From Microcaldota archaeon (GTDB taxonomy: Archaea > Micrarchaeota > Micrarchaeia > Micrarchaeales > CABMGC01), in contig JAGWGI010000008.1 in the NCBI GenBank assembly GCA_028867435.1, forward strand, positions 1-45,937: DNA of 45,937 nucleotides, in the 5' to 3' direction. The position numbers were made by a program, and so were the translations under genes. Positions 1 to 7,875 of this stretch are shown piece by piece. The notes under the pieces were generated by a model, which was given only the letters and a program-made list of their open reading frames with translations, did no database searches and was not told the origin of the DNA. How positions within the stretch are numbered: position 1 is the stretch's first letter; each line of letters starts with the position of its first letter.

Positions 1-506
1 TAGTGATAATGCCAAGCAACGTGAAGACCGACGTCAAGAGCATAGAAATGCACCACCAGCAGCTGCCTAGCGCAGGGCCTGGAGACAACGTGGGCTTTAA
101 CATAAAGGGAGTTGACAAGGGAGTGATAAAGAGGGGAGATGTGGTCGGGCCTTCAAACAACCCGCCAACTGTGGCAGAGGAGTTTACCGCCCAGATAGTG
201 GTGATCGCCCACCCTACCGCAATAGCGCCTGGATACACCCCGGTGTTCCACATACACACCGCTCAGCTCGCTGCCACTATAACTGAGATACTAGAGAAGA
301 AGGATCCTAAGACTGGGGCAACCCTGCAGAAAAGCCCTGAATTTATAAAGAACGGTGACGTGGCCATTGTAAAGATCAAGCCTTCGAGGCCTGTGGTTGT
401 CGAGAAGTATACTGACTTCCCACAGCTGGGCAGGTTCGCAATCAGGGACATGGGCCAGACAGTTGCCGCAGGGGTAATACTCGACGTTGTAAAGAAGCAG
501 ATGTGA
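1..506 (+). CDS. tuf: Elongation factor 1-alpha (aEF1A), C-terminal part, cut by window edge
   Basis: GTP-binding factor that brings aminoacyl-tRNA to the ribosome; the visible 167 residues are the second and third beta-barrel domains. The frame is open to the first base and the start lies upstream. The stretch KSIEMHHQQL near the start and the HTAQ region around residue 85 are typical of archaeal and eukaryotic EF1A. The late motif GRFAIRDMGQTVAAGV is nearly invariant in the family and contacts tRNA. The stop TGA lies 8 bases before rps10, the usual archaeal order at the end of the str operon. Family assignment is secure; only the upstream extent is unknown. Confidence 0.96.
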   Translation, partial: VIMPSNVKTDVKSIEMHHQQLPSAGPGDNVGFNIKGVDKGVIKRGDVVGPSNNPPTVAEEFTAQIVVIAHPTAIAPGYTPVFHIHTAQLAATITEILEKKDPKTGATLQKSPEFIKNGDVAIVKIKPSRPVVVEKYTDFPQLGRFAIRDMGQTVAAGVILDVVKKQM

Positions 507-514
507 GTGTTTAG

Positions 515-820
515 ATGCCAGTAGCTAGAATAAAAATCATCAGCAGGAACAAGAGGGACGTCGGGGTGATAGCCCGCCAGATAATAGGCATAGCCAAGGC
601 GCTTGGAGTGAAGAACAAGGGCCCGATACCCCTCCCCACAAGGAGGCTTAGAATCGCGACAAGAAAGACGCCTGCTGCTGACGGTTCCCACACTTTTGAT
701 CACTGGGAAATGCGCATACACAAGTGGCTCGTGGAGATAGACGGAAGCGAACAGGCATTAAGGCAGGTCATGAGGATCCCGGTACCGGACTCTGTGCAGA
801 TAGAGATGAATTTGAGCTGA
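515..820 (+). CDS. rps10: 30S ribosomal protein S10 (uS10)
   Basis: Small-subunit protein of the 30S head. At 101 residues it has the normal archaeal length. It starts MPVARIKIIS and carries the conserved loop with GPIPLPTRR around residue 37, followed by a motif ending in DHWEMRIHKW, as in S10/S20e proteins. The ATG at 515 follows the tuf stop by 8 bases, so the two are surely co-transcribed. A T-rich run follows the stop, which makes this the probable last gene of the operon. Confidence 0.97.
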   Translation: MPVARIKIISRNKRDVGVIARQIIGIAKALGVKNKGPIPLPTRRLRIATRKTPAADGSHTFDHWEMRIHKWLVEIDGSEQALRQVMRIPVPDSVQIEMNLS

Positions 821-829
821 TAGGCTTCG

Positions 830-850
830 TTTTTCCCTGTTTATTTTTCC
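830..850 (+). terminator. T-rich transcription terminator after rps10
   Basis: Two T-runs (about 830-834 and 842-848) follow the rps10 stop within 30 bases. Archaeal RNA polymerase terminates on such U-tracts without needing a hairpin. The next gene has its own TATA box at 874, which supports an operon boundary here. Confidence 0.45.
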
Positions 851-873
851 CGGATTTCGCTTGAGTCAGAGCC

Positions 874-881
874 TATAAAAG
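874..881 (+). promoter_or_regulatory. TATA box for the DUF929/VKOR pair
   Basis: TATAAAAG lies 35 bases upstream of the ATG at 909. With the usual archaeal spacing of about 25 bases, transcription would begin near 900, giving a very short leader. This supports ATG 909 rather than the TTG at 885 as the start. Confidence 0.55.
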
Positions 882-908
882 GTTTTGCTGAGAAACGATG
901 CTGATTTG

Positions 909-1715
909 ATGAATAAGAGGAACCTTGCAATAGTGATCGTGATAGCGCTTGTTGTAGTCGCTGCTCTTATCTGGACTGCTCTGCAAAATAACAGCGGCGC
1001 GGCCTTTGCTGCTCTTGACAACGTGCAAGTGGGCCAGGCATTCCTCGACAGGCTAACTTCTATCCCAAACAGCACCTTCGCAAGCGTAGGCGTTGGGGCT
1101 GCAGGCGGGAGCATAAAGAAGATCTCGAATTCGCCAGAGCTAACACTTGGCGGCAAGCCAGAGGTGCTATACATCGGCGCGGAGTTCTGCCCTTACTGCG
1201 CGGCTGAGAGGTGGCCGATGATAATAGCCCTCTCCAGGTTCGGCACATTTGGCAAATTGCACTACATGACATCAAGCTCATCAGATAGGTATCCAAACAC
1301 CCCGAGCTTCACGTTCTACAATTCCACATACACTAGCGACTACGTCGCATTCGTGCCTGTGGAGCTTACCACAAATAGGCAGATAAACGGCACATACCCG
1401 ACCCTGCAGACAACAAACGCAACAGAGCAGCAAATAGGCGCAGCATTTAGCCCGAACGGACAGGTATCCTTCCCGTTTGTTGATTTCGGCAACAGGAGCG
1501 TGCTCTCAGGCTCTACGTACAGCCCGCAGGTACTTAGCGGGATGAACTGGACTCAGATACTCGGCCAGATTTACCAGTCCAACTCTACAATCTCGCAGTC
1601 GGTAGTCGGCTCTGCGAACCTGCTGACTGCGCAGATCTGCCTTGCCACGAACAACACCCCTTCAAGAGTGTGCTCGCAGGCCTACATCCAGAGGATAGAG
1701 AAGCTGTTCGGGTAG
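909..1715 (+). CDS. Membrane-anchored thioredoxin-like protein (DUF929 type)
   Basis: Predicted extracytoplasmic thiol oxidoreductase of 268 residues. Residues 5-26 form one hydrophobic segment after MNKR, so it is anchored by an N-terminal signal or membrane helix. A thioredoxin-like core follows with CPYC at about residues 94-97, within [12 protein letters not shown], the signature of the archaeal DUF929 family. The outer domain is rich in Ser, Thr and Asn, as expected for a secreted archaeal protein, and has further Cys near the C-terminus. The VKOR gene begins 7 bases after its stop, so this is the likely redox partner that VKOR reoxidises. The direction of disulfide transfer is inferred. 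Confidence 0.8.
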   Translation: MNKRNLAIVIVIALVVVAALIWTALQNNSGAAFAALDNVQVGQAFLDRLTSIPNSTFASVGVGAAGGSIKKISNSPELTLGGKPEVLYIGAEFCPYCAAERWPMIIALSRFGTFGKLHYMTSSSSDRYPNTPSFTFYNSTYTSDYVAFVPVELTTNRQINGTYPTLQTTNATEQQIGAAFSPNGQVSFPFVDFGNRSVLSGSTYSPQVLSGMNWTQILGQIYQSNSTISQSVVGSANLLTAQICLATNNTPSRVCSQAYIQRIEKLFG

Positions 1716-1722
1716 TGGGAGA

Positions 1723-2133
1723 ATGATGCTTGCAAAGAATGCAGTGAAATATCAGGCAGTGCTTGTAGTAATAGGCCTGATTATATCAGGCTACCTCACT
1801 GCATATCATTACTTTGGGGGCGTGCCGCTTGCCTGCTCAGACAATGGGGTAGTGGACTGCGCGGCAGTTCTGGTAAGTCCATATGCATCGCTTTTTGGGA
1901 TACCTGTCGCGCTCTTCGGGGTGCTCTTTTTTGTAATCGCAATAGCCCTTCTTGTGCTCAGGAGCAGGGAGTACTTGCTCTACTGGAATACCGCAGGGTT
2001 CCTCTTCCTTTTCTATCTCTGGTTCACCGAGTTGGCGCTTGGCAAGATATGCATATATTGCACGGCAGTCCATGCTGTAGTCATACTGCTCTTTTTTATC
2101 TCACTCTTCACATCAGGCGAGCTTAAGGAATAG
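1723..2133 (+). CDS. Vitamin K epoxide reductase (VKOR) family membrane protein
   Basis: Integral membrane enzyme that passes electrons from thiol substrates to a quinone, making disulfide bonds for secreted proteins. At 136 residues it is a stand-alone VKOR domain with four hydrophobic segments. The four expected cysteines are present: C38 and C46 in the first loop and the active-site CIYC at residues 110-113. The conserved Ser before PYASLFGIP is also there. GGGAG lies just before ATG 1723. With the upstream CPYC protein it forms a two-gene disulfide-forming unit, the archaeal counterpart of DsbA/DsbB. Bacterial fusions of VKOR to thioredoxin domains support this pairing. Confidence 0.88.
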   Translation: MMLAKNAVKYQAVLVVIGLIISGYLTAYHYFGGVPLACSDNGVVDCAAVLVSPYASLFGIPVALFGVLFFVIAIALLVLRSREYLLYWNTAGFLFLFYLWFTELALGKICIYCTAVHAVVILLFFISLFTSGELKE

Positions 2134-2138
2134 CTGGT

Positions 2139-3578
2139 CTATGCGTTCTTTGCCTGCCTGAGCATCTGCAGGGCAAGAGGCCTGTTCTCACCTATGATGT
2201 TATGCTCTTCGCCCTTGTCGCTGTTCAAATCAAAGAGCTCGTCCTTTAGATTGCTGTTGAAGTAGTGAAGCAGCTTGTAGTTCTTGTAGTAGACAGCGCT
2301 TGCAAATGTGTTGTGGTGCCTCTTCGCCTCGAAGATTGCATTCGCGTACTTTGATCGCTTCTTTATCAAACTAAGCAGGTACGTGTCCCACACCTCTGTT
2401 ATCCCGACGTGGTCGCTGAAGACGAAGTTATCCCTTCTTAGCGATCCGTCTATCATCTCCTCCTTGCCGTACCCAATGTCCAGTATCGAGTCGTGAAGCG
2501 CCGCTAGGCTTACAAAATTGTCCACTCGCTCTTTGGTCTTCACCTGCTTGCCGTTCACAAACCTTGCAGAAAAGAGCGGGATGTTTGTGAGCTGCTCGTA
2601 TGGGAACATATTGTGATAGAGCTGGTTGTGCTCTAGGAACGACTGCCCGTGGTCGCCTGCAAAAACCAGGACCGCGTTGTCAAGTATGCCCCTCTCCTTT
2701 AGCATCTTCATCAGCTTTGCTATCTGGGTGTCAAGGTATGCAACCCGCTTATCGTATGCGCCCTTTATTATTCCAATATTCTCCCTGTCGGCTATCCCGC
2801 TGAGCAGCATCCACTTGTCCTGCTCCACATACTCCTTTGTTATCAGGTTGGTCGGATAGCCCTCGTGGGCTTCCATGTAGTTGATGAACAAAAAGTTGCT
2901 GCCAGAGTTAATATGCTTTAGATAGTCACCGACTGCCTGCGTTGTGCGATACGCGCCCTTGTCTAGATCGTAGAAGCCGTACTCATTTGCAAAGTGCCTG
3001 TTGAGCCTGCTCCTCAGGCCGTAGTATAAGGTGTCGACTGTGCTCCTTGGCATGCCCATGGTTAGGAGCGAGGCAAACTTTATGAGCGACTTTCGCACCT
3101 TGTCGTTTTGAATCATCTTGAGCGCGAGCTTTATCGACTTCCTGTTGCGCTCTATCTTGCTCTCAAACCACAGGTTCTGCACATACCCAAAGCCCTCTGC
3201 AAGGCCTGTCGGTTGGGAGACAAACGGATTGTTTGAGAAGAGTGCGGTGTTGTACCCAATGTAGCTCATCTTCCTTGCAAGAGTCATGCTGCCCTGCTTG
3301 ACGTACCTGTTCTTTGACAGGAATGGATCAGTATTCTCATCGCAGTGGTCTATCGGATCCTTGAGCAGCTGCTTTATAGAGCGCACTCTCTGGCCCATGA
3401 AGAGCGAGACATGGGAGGGGACGGTGTATGTCCCGGGGGAGATTGCGTTAGTGTACAGAGCTGCGTCGCTTGCTATCCTCCTTATCGCATTGGTGCGCAC
3501 GCTGCCACCATATGCATCAAGGCAGTCAGCCCTGACGGTATCAAGCATGACGAATACGATATTAGGGCGGTCACTCAT
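2139..3578 (-). CDS. Sulfatase / alkaline-phosphatase superfamily protein
   Basis: A 479-residue member of the sulfatase-like hydrolase superfamily. MLDTVRAD at residues 11-18 provides the first metal ligands, and FAGDHGQSF in the second half provides the Asp-His metal pair. At the nucleophile position the sequence is TVPSH (about residues 52-56), with Thr where true sulfatases have a Cys or Ser converted to formylglycine. It is therefore better read as a phosphotransferase or phosphohydrolase of the superfamily, perhaps acting on surface lipids or glycans. No signal peptide is seen. It converges with the VKOR gene, the stops being 5 bases apart. Substrate unknown. Confidence 0.75.
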   Translation of the reverse strand: MSDRPNIVFVMLDTVRADCLDAYGGSVRTNAIRRIASDAALYTNAISPGTYTVPSHVSLFMGQRVRSIKQLLKDPIDHCDENTDPFLSKNRYVKQGSMTLARKMSYIGYNTALFSNNPFVSQPTGLAEGFGYVQNLWFESKIERNRKSIKLALKMIQNDKVRKSLIKFASLLTMGMPRSTVDTLYYGLRSRLNRHFANEYGFYDLDKGAYRTTQAVGDYLKHINSGSNFLFINYMEAHEGYPTNLITKEYVEQDKWMLLSGIADRENIGIIKGAYDKRVAYLDTQIAKLMKMLKERGILDNAVLVFAGDHGQSFLEHNQLYHNMFPYEQLTNIPLFSARFVNGKQVKTKERVDNFVSLAALHDSILDIGYGKEEMIDGSLRRDNFVFSDHVGITEVWDTYLLSLIKKRSKYANAIFEAKRHHNTFASAVYYKNYKLLHYFNSNLKDELFDLNSDKGEEHNIIGENRPLALQMLRQAKNA

Positions 3579-3644
3579 CCCAAATCACTAAACAACTAAC
3601 TTTGCTAGCTAATCATTATAAAGATTTCCCACTGATTCGCTTTT

Positions 3645-4016
3645 ATGGTAGCAAGCCGATTATTCCTCGGCTCCCCTGAGTTGAATGTCAGATGGGACAC
3701 TGCATGCATAAGCGAGAATCTGAGACTGCAGATAGAACTGTTCATAAACATAATCTCTGACCCTGAGGTGATACTTGATAGGATAATGAATGCCAACGAC
3801 GGGCGCAGGGAGCAGAGGCTTGGGAAATACGTCAAGTACGGCAATAGCGTGCTAGATGGGATAAGGAACGTGCAGCAGAACTCATCATTCATGGCCAAGG
3901 CAATGGCTGAGGAGCTAAGGAAGCCCATGGTGCAGGTAAACAACGACTCATCGATAGAAAGGGCAGCCAACATAATCTATGATGCCGCTAGGCGCGTACT
4001 GGATGGTAAGGCTTAA
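3645..4016 (+). CDS. Conserved-looking hypothetical protein, helical
   Basis: A 123-residue protein I do not recognise. It looks mostly alpha-helical, with no Cys cluster or membrane segment. The middle (residues 40-90) is highly charged, and the C-terminal third ends in an amphipathic helix ERAANIIYDAARRVL. A TATA-like CATTATAAAG sits about 30 bases before the ATG, so the message is probably leaderless. It is followed after 12 bases by a Nudix gene and may head the isoprenoid-linked plus-strand run. Confidence 0.6.
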   Translation: MVASRLFLGSPELNVRWDTACISENLRLQIELFINIISDPEVILDRIMNANDGRREQRLGKYVKYGNSVLDGIRNVQQNSSFMAKAMAEELRKPMVQVNNDSSIERAANIIYDAARRVLDGKA

Positions 4017-4028
4017 TATTCTGAGGCG

Positions 4029-4553
4029 GTGATTAACATCGTGTACGTCTATAGAAGTAAAAAGTTCCTCATAGAGAGGAAGAAGGTAACCCTGCCAAAC
4101 GGAAAAAAGATGACGATGGAGGTGCTTCTAAAGAAACCTGGGGTCAGCATACTGCCGATAATGGAAGACGGGAGGATAATCTTAATTCGTCAATACAGGG
4201 CATATGTGAATAAGTGGATCTATGAGATGCCAGGAGGCAGTATAGAAAAAGGCGAAACGCCAAGGCAGGCTGCACTTAGGGAGCTTGAGGAGGAGACAGG
4301 CTACAAGGCTACGAAGATCAGATTTATGCTTAAAGCTTATACGACACCGTACTTTAGCACCGATTCCCCTTACGTGTTTGTCGCCTCAGGACTGCGTAGG
4401 GCCAAGGCAAGCCGTGAAGAGGACGAGATGATATCTATAAAGGTACTTAGCATTAAGCAAGCACTTAGAATGATCAAAAAGCAAAAGATAGAGGATCTTG
4501 GCACTGTTACTGCAATACTAATGTACTCGCACATTAGCAAGGGGCTCATATGA
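4029..4553 (+). CDS. Nudix hydrolase, ADP-ribose pyrophosphatase-like
   Basis: Cleaves a nucleoside diphosphate linked to another moiety, most likely ADP-ribose. It is 174 residues with a canonical Nudix box, GGSIEKGE then RELEEETGY, at about residues 75-95. The preceding IRQYRAYVNKWIYEMPGG is typical of ADP-ribose pyrophosphatases (RQYR and the EMPGG entry to the box). GTG 4029 follows GAGGCG and is the chosen start; a second GTG at 4041 is possible. The stop overlaps the start of a small Cys protein as ATGA. ADPRase activity is family inference. Confidence 0.85.
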   Translation: MINIVYVYRSKKFLIERKKVTLPNGKKMTMEVLLKKPGVSILPIMEDGRIILIRQYRAYVNKWIYEMPGGSIEKGETPRQAALRELEEETGYKATKIRFMLKAYTTPYFSTDSPYVFVASGLRRAKASREEDEMISIKVLSIKQALRMIKKQKIEDLGTVTAILMYSHISKGLI

Positions 4554-4693
4554 AGTCTGGAGATTCGCCAACAGACGAATGCCCAGCCAGATTTATGAAC
4601 GTTGAGTGTAGCGGCGCCAAGAAGCGAATGGGTCTGGCATTCTATAAGCACGGCCCTGCACACCTATTGATAAGGTGTGAAAATGCAGATTGA
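4550..4693 (+). CDS. Small Cys-containing protein nested between Nudix and idi
   Basis: A 47-residue frame beginning MKSGDSPTDECPARF. ATG 4550 overlaps the stop of the upstream Nudix gene as ATGA, and its TGA (4691-4693) overlaps the start of idi, which is how translationally coupled genes in this window are arranged. It has three Cys (residues 11, 20, 43) and a His at 34, so metal binding is conceivable, though this is not a clean zinc ribbon. No function is known to me. The evidence is positional: without it there would be a gap of about 130 bases in a tight operon. Confidence 0.42.
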   Translation: MKSGDSPTDECPARFMNVECSGAKKRMGLAFYKHGPAHLLIRCENAD

Positions 4694-5264
4694 CCAATTC
4701 GAATATGACAAGGGTGTGAGCCTGGTCGCGGTTGATGAGAACGGCAGGGAGATGGGCACGGTAAACAAGATAGAAGCACATACTCCAGGAGGCCAGCTCC
4801 ACAGGGCCGTGTCGATATTCATAGTAAACTCAATGGATCAGATACTTATACAGCAGAGATCGATGCAGAAGTCGCATGCACCAGGCGCATGGAGCAACAG
4901 CTGCTGCTCCCACCCGGGATGCAGTGAGACGCCCATGGAAAAGGCAAAAGAAACGCTGAAGAGGGAGCTTGGTGTCGAGTGTGAGATAAGGGAAGTTTTC
5001 ACAATGGTTTTGAAGACTAATCTTGGTCATGGGCATGGGGAGAACGAGTACGACCACGTATTCTTCGGTAAATATGACGGGCTAATTATGCCAAATCCCA
5101 GAGACGTTGCGCAGTGCAAATGGGTAAACATAGCTGAGATGAAGAGGGAGATTGGAATAAACCCCGATAAATACTCGACAGTGCTAAAGAGCGCCTTTGA
5201 CAGGATAGTACAGATTGGGAATTCGGAGAAGGCAGATAAAAACATCGGAAAAATCCGCTCATGA
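4683..5264 (+). CDS. idi: Isopentenyl-diphosphate delta-isomerase, type 1
   Basis: Interconverts IPP and DMAPP for ether-lipid isoprenoids; metal-dependent Nudix-fold enzyme. The catalytic Cys lies in WSNSCCSHP at about residues 70-78, and the catalytic and metal-binding acidic pair is in GENEYDH at about 119-125. About 193 residues is normal for the catalytic core. ATG 4683 is preferred, with AAGGTG five bases upstream; GTG 4677 is also in frame. Many archaea use the unrelated FMN-dependent type 2 isomerase, so a type 1 enzyme is notable. IPK starts 10 bases downstream. Confidence 0.93.
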   Translation: MQIDQFEYDKGVSLVAVDENGREMGTVNKIEAHTPGGQLHRAVSIFIVNSMDQILIQQRSMQKSHAPGAWSNSCCSHPGCSETPMEKAKETLKRELGVECEIREVFTMVLKTNLGHGHGENEYDHVFFGKYDGLIMPNPRDVAQCKWVNIAEMKREIGINPDKYSTVLKSAFDRIVQIGNSEKADKNIGKIRS

Positions 5265-5274
5265 AGCTGAGAAA

Positions 5275-6093
5275 ATGGCAAGGGAACTTGTGATAGTGAA
5301 GATAGGGGGCAGCATAATAACCGGTAGGGAAAAGGAGACAATAAATTTTCAGGGTCTCTCGCGGATTGCAGATGAGCTAAGGGATGCGTGCAAGTCAAAG
5401 CAGTTGATAGTGGTGCATGGTGGTGGCTCTTTTACCCACCATCTGAGCGCGGATTACAGGCTTTATGAGGGTGCAAAGGATGAGAGAGATAGGATCAACG
5501 CGGCTATAATACAGGGGAACATGATGCGCCTAAATCTGATCTTTGTAAAGAGCCTGCACGAGAGAGGAGTACCAGCAATCTCCGTCGTCCCTTCCACAAG
5601 CACGATAACTAGGGAGGGTAGGATACTCAAGTTTGACCTTGAACCCATGCGTCTGGCACTGAGCAGCGGTTTCGTGCCTGTTGCAAACGGAGATATTTCC
5701 CTTGATTACTCAAAGGTCGTGTCGGATTCTCCGACCGAGGGCCTTGTAGGCTATCTTGCCATGCAGCTTGCCCCAGAAAAGGTGATAATAGCAACAGATG
5801 TTGACGGCACGTTCACTACAAATCCAAAAAAGGACAGTTGTGCGAAGCTGATAAGCACAGTGGATGAGCGCAATATTGCTCAGGTTATCGAGGCTGTGAA
5901 GCCAAGCGACGGATATGGGGGGGAGATGTTCTCTAAGGTTGCCAGCCTTTATGGGATTTCCGCAAGCGCTAGCTCGGAGTGCCAGATTGTGAATGCAAAT
6001 GTGCCTGGAAGGCTTTATGGTGCCATAACCGGGGAGAAGGTGATTGGCACCATGATAAAAGCAAGGCCTAATGGCCTAAAAGGATTATATTAA
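5275..6093 (+). CDS. ipk: Isopentenyl phosphate kinase
   Basis: Phosphorylates isopentenyl phosphate to IPP with ATP, the last step of the archaeal alternative mevalonate pathway. It is an amino-acid-kinase-fold protein of 272 residues. The N-terminal VKIGGSIIT binds phosphate, and HGGGSFTHH at about residues 48-56 includes the His (about 55) that distinguishes IPK from other kinases of the fold. The IIATDVDGTF segment binds ATP. ATG 5275 is chosen because homology begins there; the in-frame region upstream overlaps idi. The gene lies directly between idi and a second IDI-like Nudix gene. Confidence 0.93.
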   Translation: MARELVIVKIGGSIITGREKETINFQGLSRIADELRDACKSKQLIVVHGGGSFTHHLSADYRLYEGAKDERDRINAAIIQGNMMRLNLIFVKSLHERGVPAISVVPSTSTITREGRILKFDLEPMRLALSSGFVPVANGDISLDYSKVVSDSPTEGLVGYLAMQLAPEKVIIATDVDGTFTTNPKKDSCAKLISTVDERNIAQVIEAVKPSDGYGGEMFSKVASLYGISASASSECQIVNANVPGRLYGAITGEKVIGTMIKARPNGLKGLY

Positions 6094-6109
6094 TGGTATA
6101 GGTGGTTTG

Positions 6110-6754
6110 ATGGATGGGGAGGAAGTTTTGGACATATTCGATGATAGTATGAAATACATAGGCACCGCCACTAGAAGCGAGGTGCACAAGAAGGGCTACT
6201 GGCACAAGACCTTCAACTGCTGGATTGTGAGGAAGGAAGGTAACAGGGGTTACATACTTTTCCAGTTGAGAGGAAAGCAAAAGTCATGGTTTCCCGGAAG
6301 GCTTGACATAACTGCCGGTGGGCACATACTAGCTGGGGAGAGCATGGAGAAGAGCGTCAGGGAACTCAAAGAGGAAGTGGGCATAAGCGCGAATTTGGAG
6401 GATTTGGCTTTCTTGGGGATAAGAAGCGATCCATTTATCTTCAACGGATTGCTCAATAGGGAATTCTACTATACATATATGCTCAGATATGACAAGCCGC
6501 TGATGGAGTACGAACTGCAGGCAGATGAGCTAGATGGGATATTTGAGATGGAGATACAGGATGGAATCAGGTTCTTCTCTGGGGAAGCGGATGGCATAGA
6601 GCTGCACGGCATGAGAATCAGAAATGGGAATAAGGAAAGTGCGTCTATGACAGCAACGCGAGCAGATTTTGTGGAATCGATTGACAACAACTTCCTCAAG
6701 TCACTGATAATGGCGGATAGATACCTCCAGGGAAGCAGGTATCTTGCCGTTTGA
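6110..6754 (+). CDS. Nudix protein, IDI/YfcD/plant-Nudx3-like
   Basis: A 214-residue Nudix-fold protein. Its N-terminal half (LDIFDDSMKYIGTATRSEVH, then HKTFNCWI, then LRGKQKSWFPGRLDITAGGH) follows the pattern of YfcD-type and plant Nudix 3 domains, which resemble IPP isomerase. The box reads AGGHILAGES then VRELKEEVGI, with one residue fewer than canonical between the first Glu and the Arg-Glu. It lacks the catalytic Cys-Cys-Ser-His-Pro motif of idi, so it is not a second isomerase. It begins about 16 bases after the IPK stop. A diphosphate substrate such as IPP is possible from context but not shown. Confidence 0.8.
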   Translation: MDGEEVLDIFDDSMKYIGTATRSEVHKKGYWHKTFNCWIVRKEGNRGYILFQLRGKQKSWFPGRLDITAGGHILAGESMEKSVRELKEEVGISANLEDLAFLGIRSDPFIFNGLLNREFYYTYMLRYDKPLMEYELQADELDGIFEMEIQDGIRFFSGEADGIELHGMRIRNGNKESASMTATRADFVESIDNNFLKSLIMADRYLQGSRYLAV

Positions 6755-6792
6755 TCTATTCCTCCGTATTTTTATGTCGTATATTATCTCTA

Positions 6793-7809
6793 TTATACTT
6801 CACTAGGTCCGAGATGCCCTGAAGTATGTTGAGCTTTCTCTTCCTCTTTTCCGTATCCCAGTTCTACTAGGGTTGCCGCCAATTCGTAGCTAGAGCTTGA
6901 GGAACGTTCCGCCTTAGCGTACTTTTCGAGGAAAGTGAGTATAGGAACAGTATTGTTCGTCATCGTAGAGTTTATTACTTGCTTGAAATCATTTACATCA
7001 AATTCAACACAGGTTTCGAGTAGCGCTATCGTTTTGAGCTGCTCTGCAAATGAGGTATACTCTATTATTCGTCCTATCAGTAAATCTATCGTTTTGTGAA
7101 GTTCCTTTTCCACCTCATTAGATAGTTCATCTTTTTTTACATGGTCAGACAGACCAGTTGCCAGCATTACAACTACCTCATTCGAGAGATTTTTTATCTC
7201 GCATACCTCGCTAATAAAGCCCAAAAGATTGTGGAGTTTCTGACTATGGGTGGCACTGCCAGGAGTGAAGTCGTACGATTCATCTACTAGTATATTGACA
7301 AGTTCTTCTGGAGAAGTCGTAATATTTCTTTCTCTTCTTCGTTTTGATGTTTGATCGATTAACAATGCAAGCTGTGCATTACTCCAGCTTTGAGCCGCAG
7401 CTGAAAGGATGGCTTCTAGATTGTAGTTATGAGCTTCATCAGATTTAGTAATTAGGTGATCGGCAATCTGACGTATTATTTGAACAATAGTGCTATCTGT
7501 ATTAATCATCCGTATACTATATATGAGCGAAGCGATTCCCACTCCCTCTTCCATGAAAGCGCCTATTGTTTCCTTTAGGGCATCACCCTTGAGTTTCCCA
7601 GCATTAGAAACTAACCGTGCTATCTCTACGCTTCTGCTGGATATAGATTTTGTATATAATGGACGGATGGTGTTTCCCAATATTTCTCGCCTAATCATCT
7701 CATTCTTCTTTTCCAAAAATATTGCTGAGAAATCCTTAAGGGAATTATCTTTCTTACTGTTGTCGTTCTTATAACAGTTATCGCCTACGGCCATATCATC
7801 AAATGGCAT
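6793..7809 (-). CDS. Unknown 338-residue helical protein
   Basis: Not recognised. The protein is predicted almost wholly alpha-helical, with an acidic/Lys-rich polar start (CYKNDNSKKDNSLKDF) and no membrane segment, Cys motif or nucleotide-binding loop. Ser/Thr-rich stretches occur near the C-terminus (RSSSSSYELA). The gene is visibly richer in A/T and uses different codons from its neighbours, so it may have been acquired. It stands alone, converging on the Nudix gene and separated by 66 bases from deoxyhypusine synthase, with its own AT-rich upstream region. Helical repeats of HEAT or ARM type are possible. Confidence 0.6.
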   Translation of the reverse strand: MPFDDMAVGDNCYKNDNSKKDNSLKDFSAIFLEKKNEMIRREILGNTIRPLYTKSISSRSVEIARLVSNAGKLKGDALKETIGAFMEEGVGIASLIYSIRMINTDSTIVQIIRQIADHLITKSDEAHNYNLEAILSAAAQSWSNAQLALLIDQTSKRRRERNITTSPEELVNILVDESYDFTPGSATHSQKLHNLLGFISEVCEIKNLSNEVVVMLATGLSDHVKKDELSNEVEKELHKTIDLLIGRIIEYTSFAEQLKTIALLETCVEFDVNDFKQVINSTMTNNTVPILTFLEKYAKAERSSSSSYELAATLVELGYGKEEEKAQHTSGHLGPSEV

Positions 7810-7875
7810 TTATTGCGGCCATTTATATACATTATCCAGTAATCGTTTAATTCGACTAGAGCCGAAATTTGCGCT

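Noticed and set aside
263-721. Long open frame on the minus strand across tuf and rps10
   Set aside because: It is antisense to two certain genes, has no homology and no start signal. It is a by-product of codon bias.
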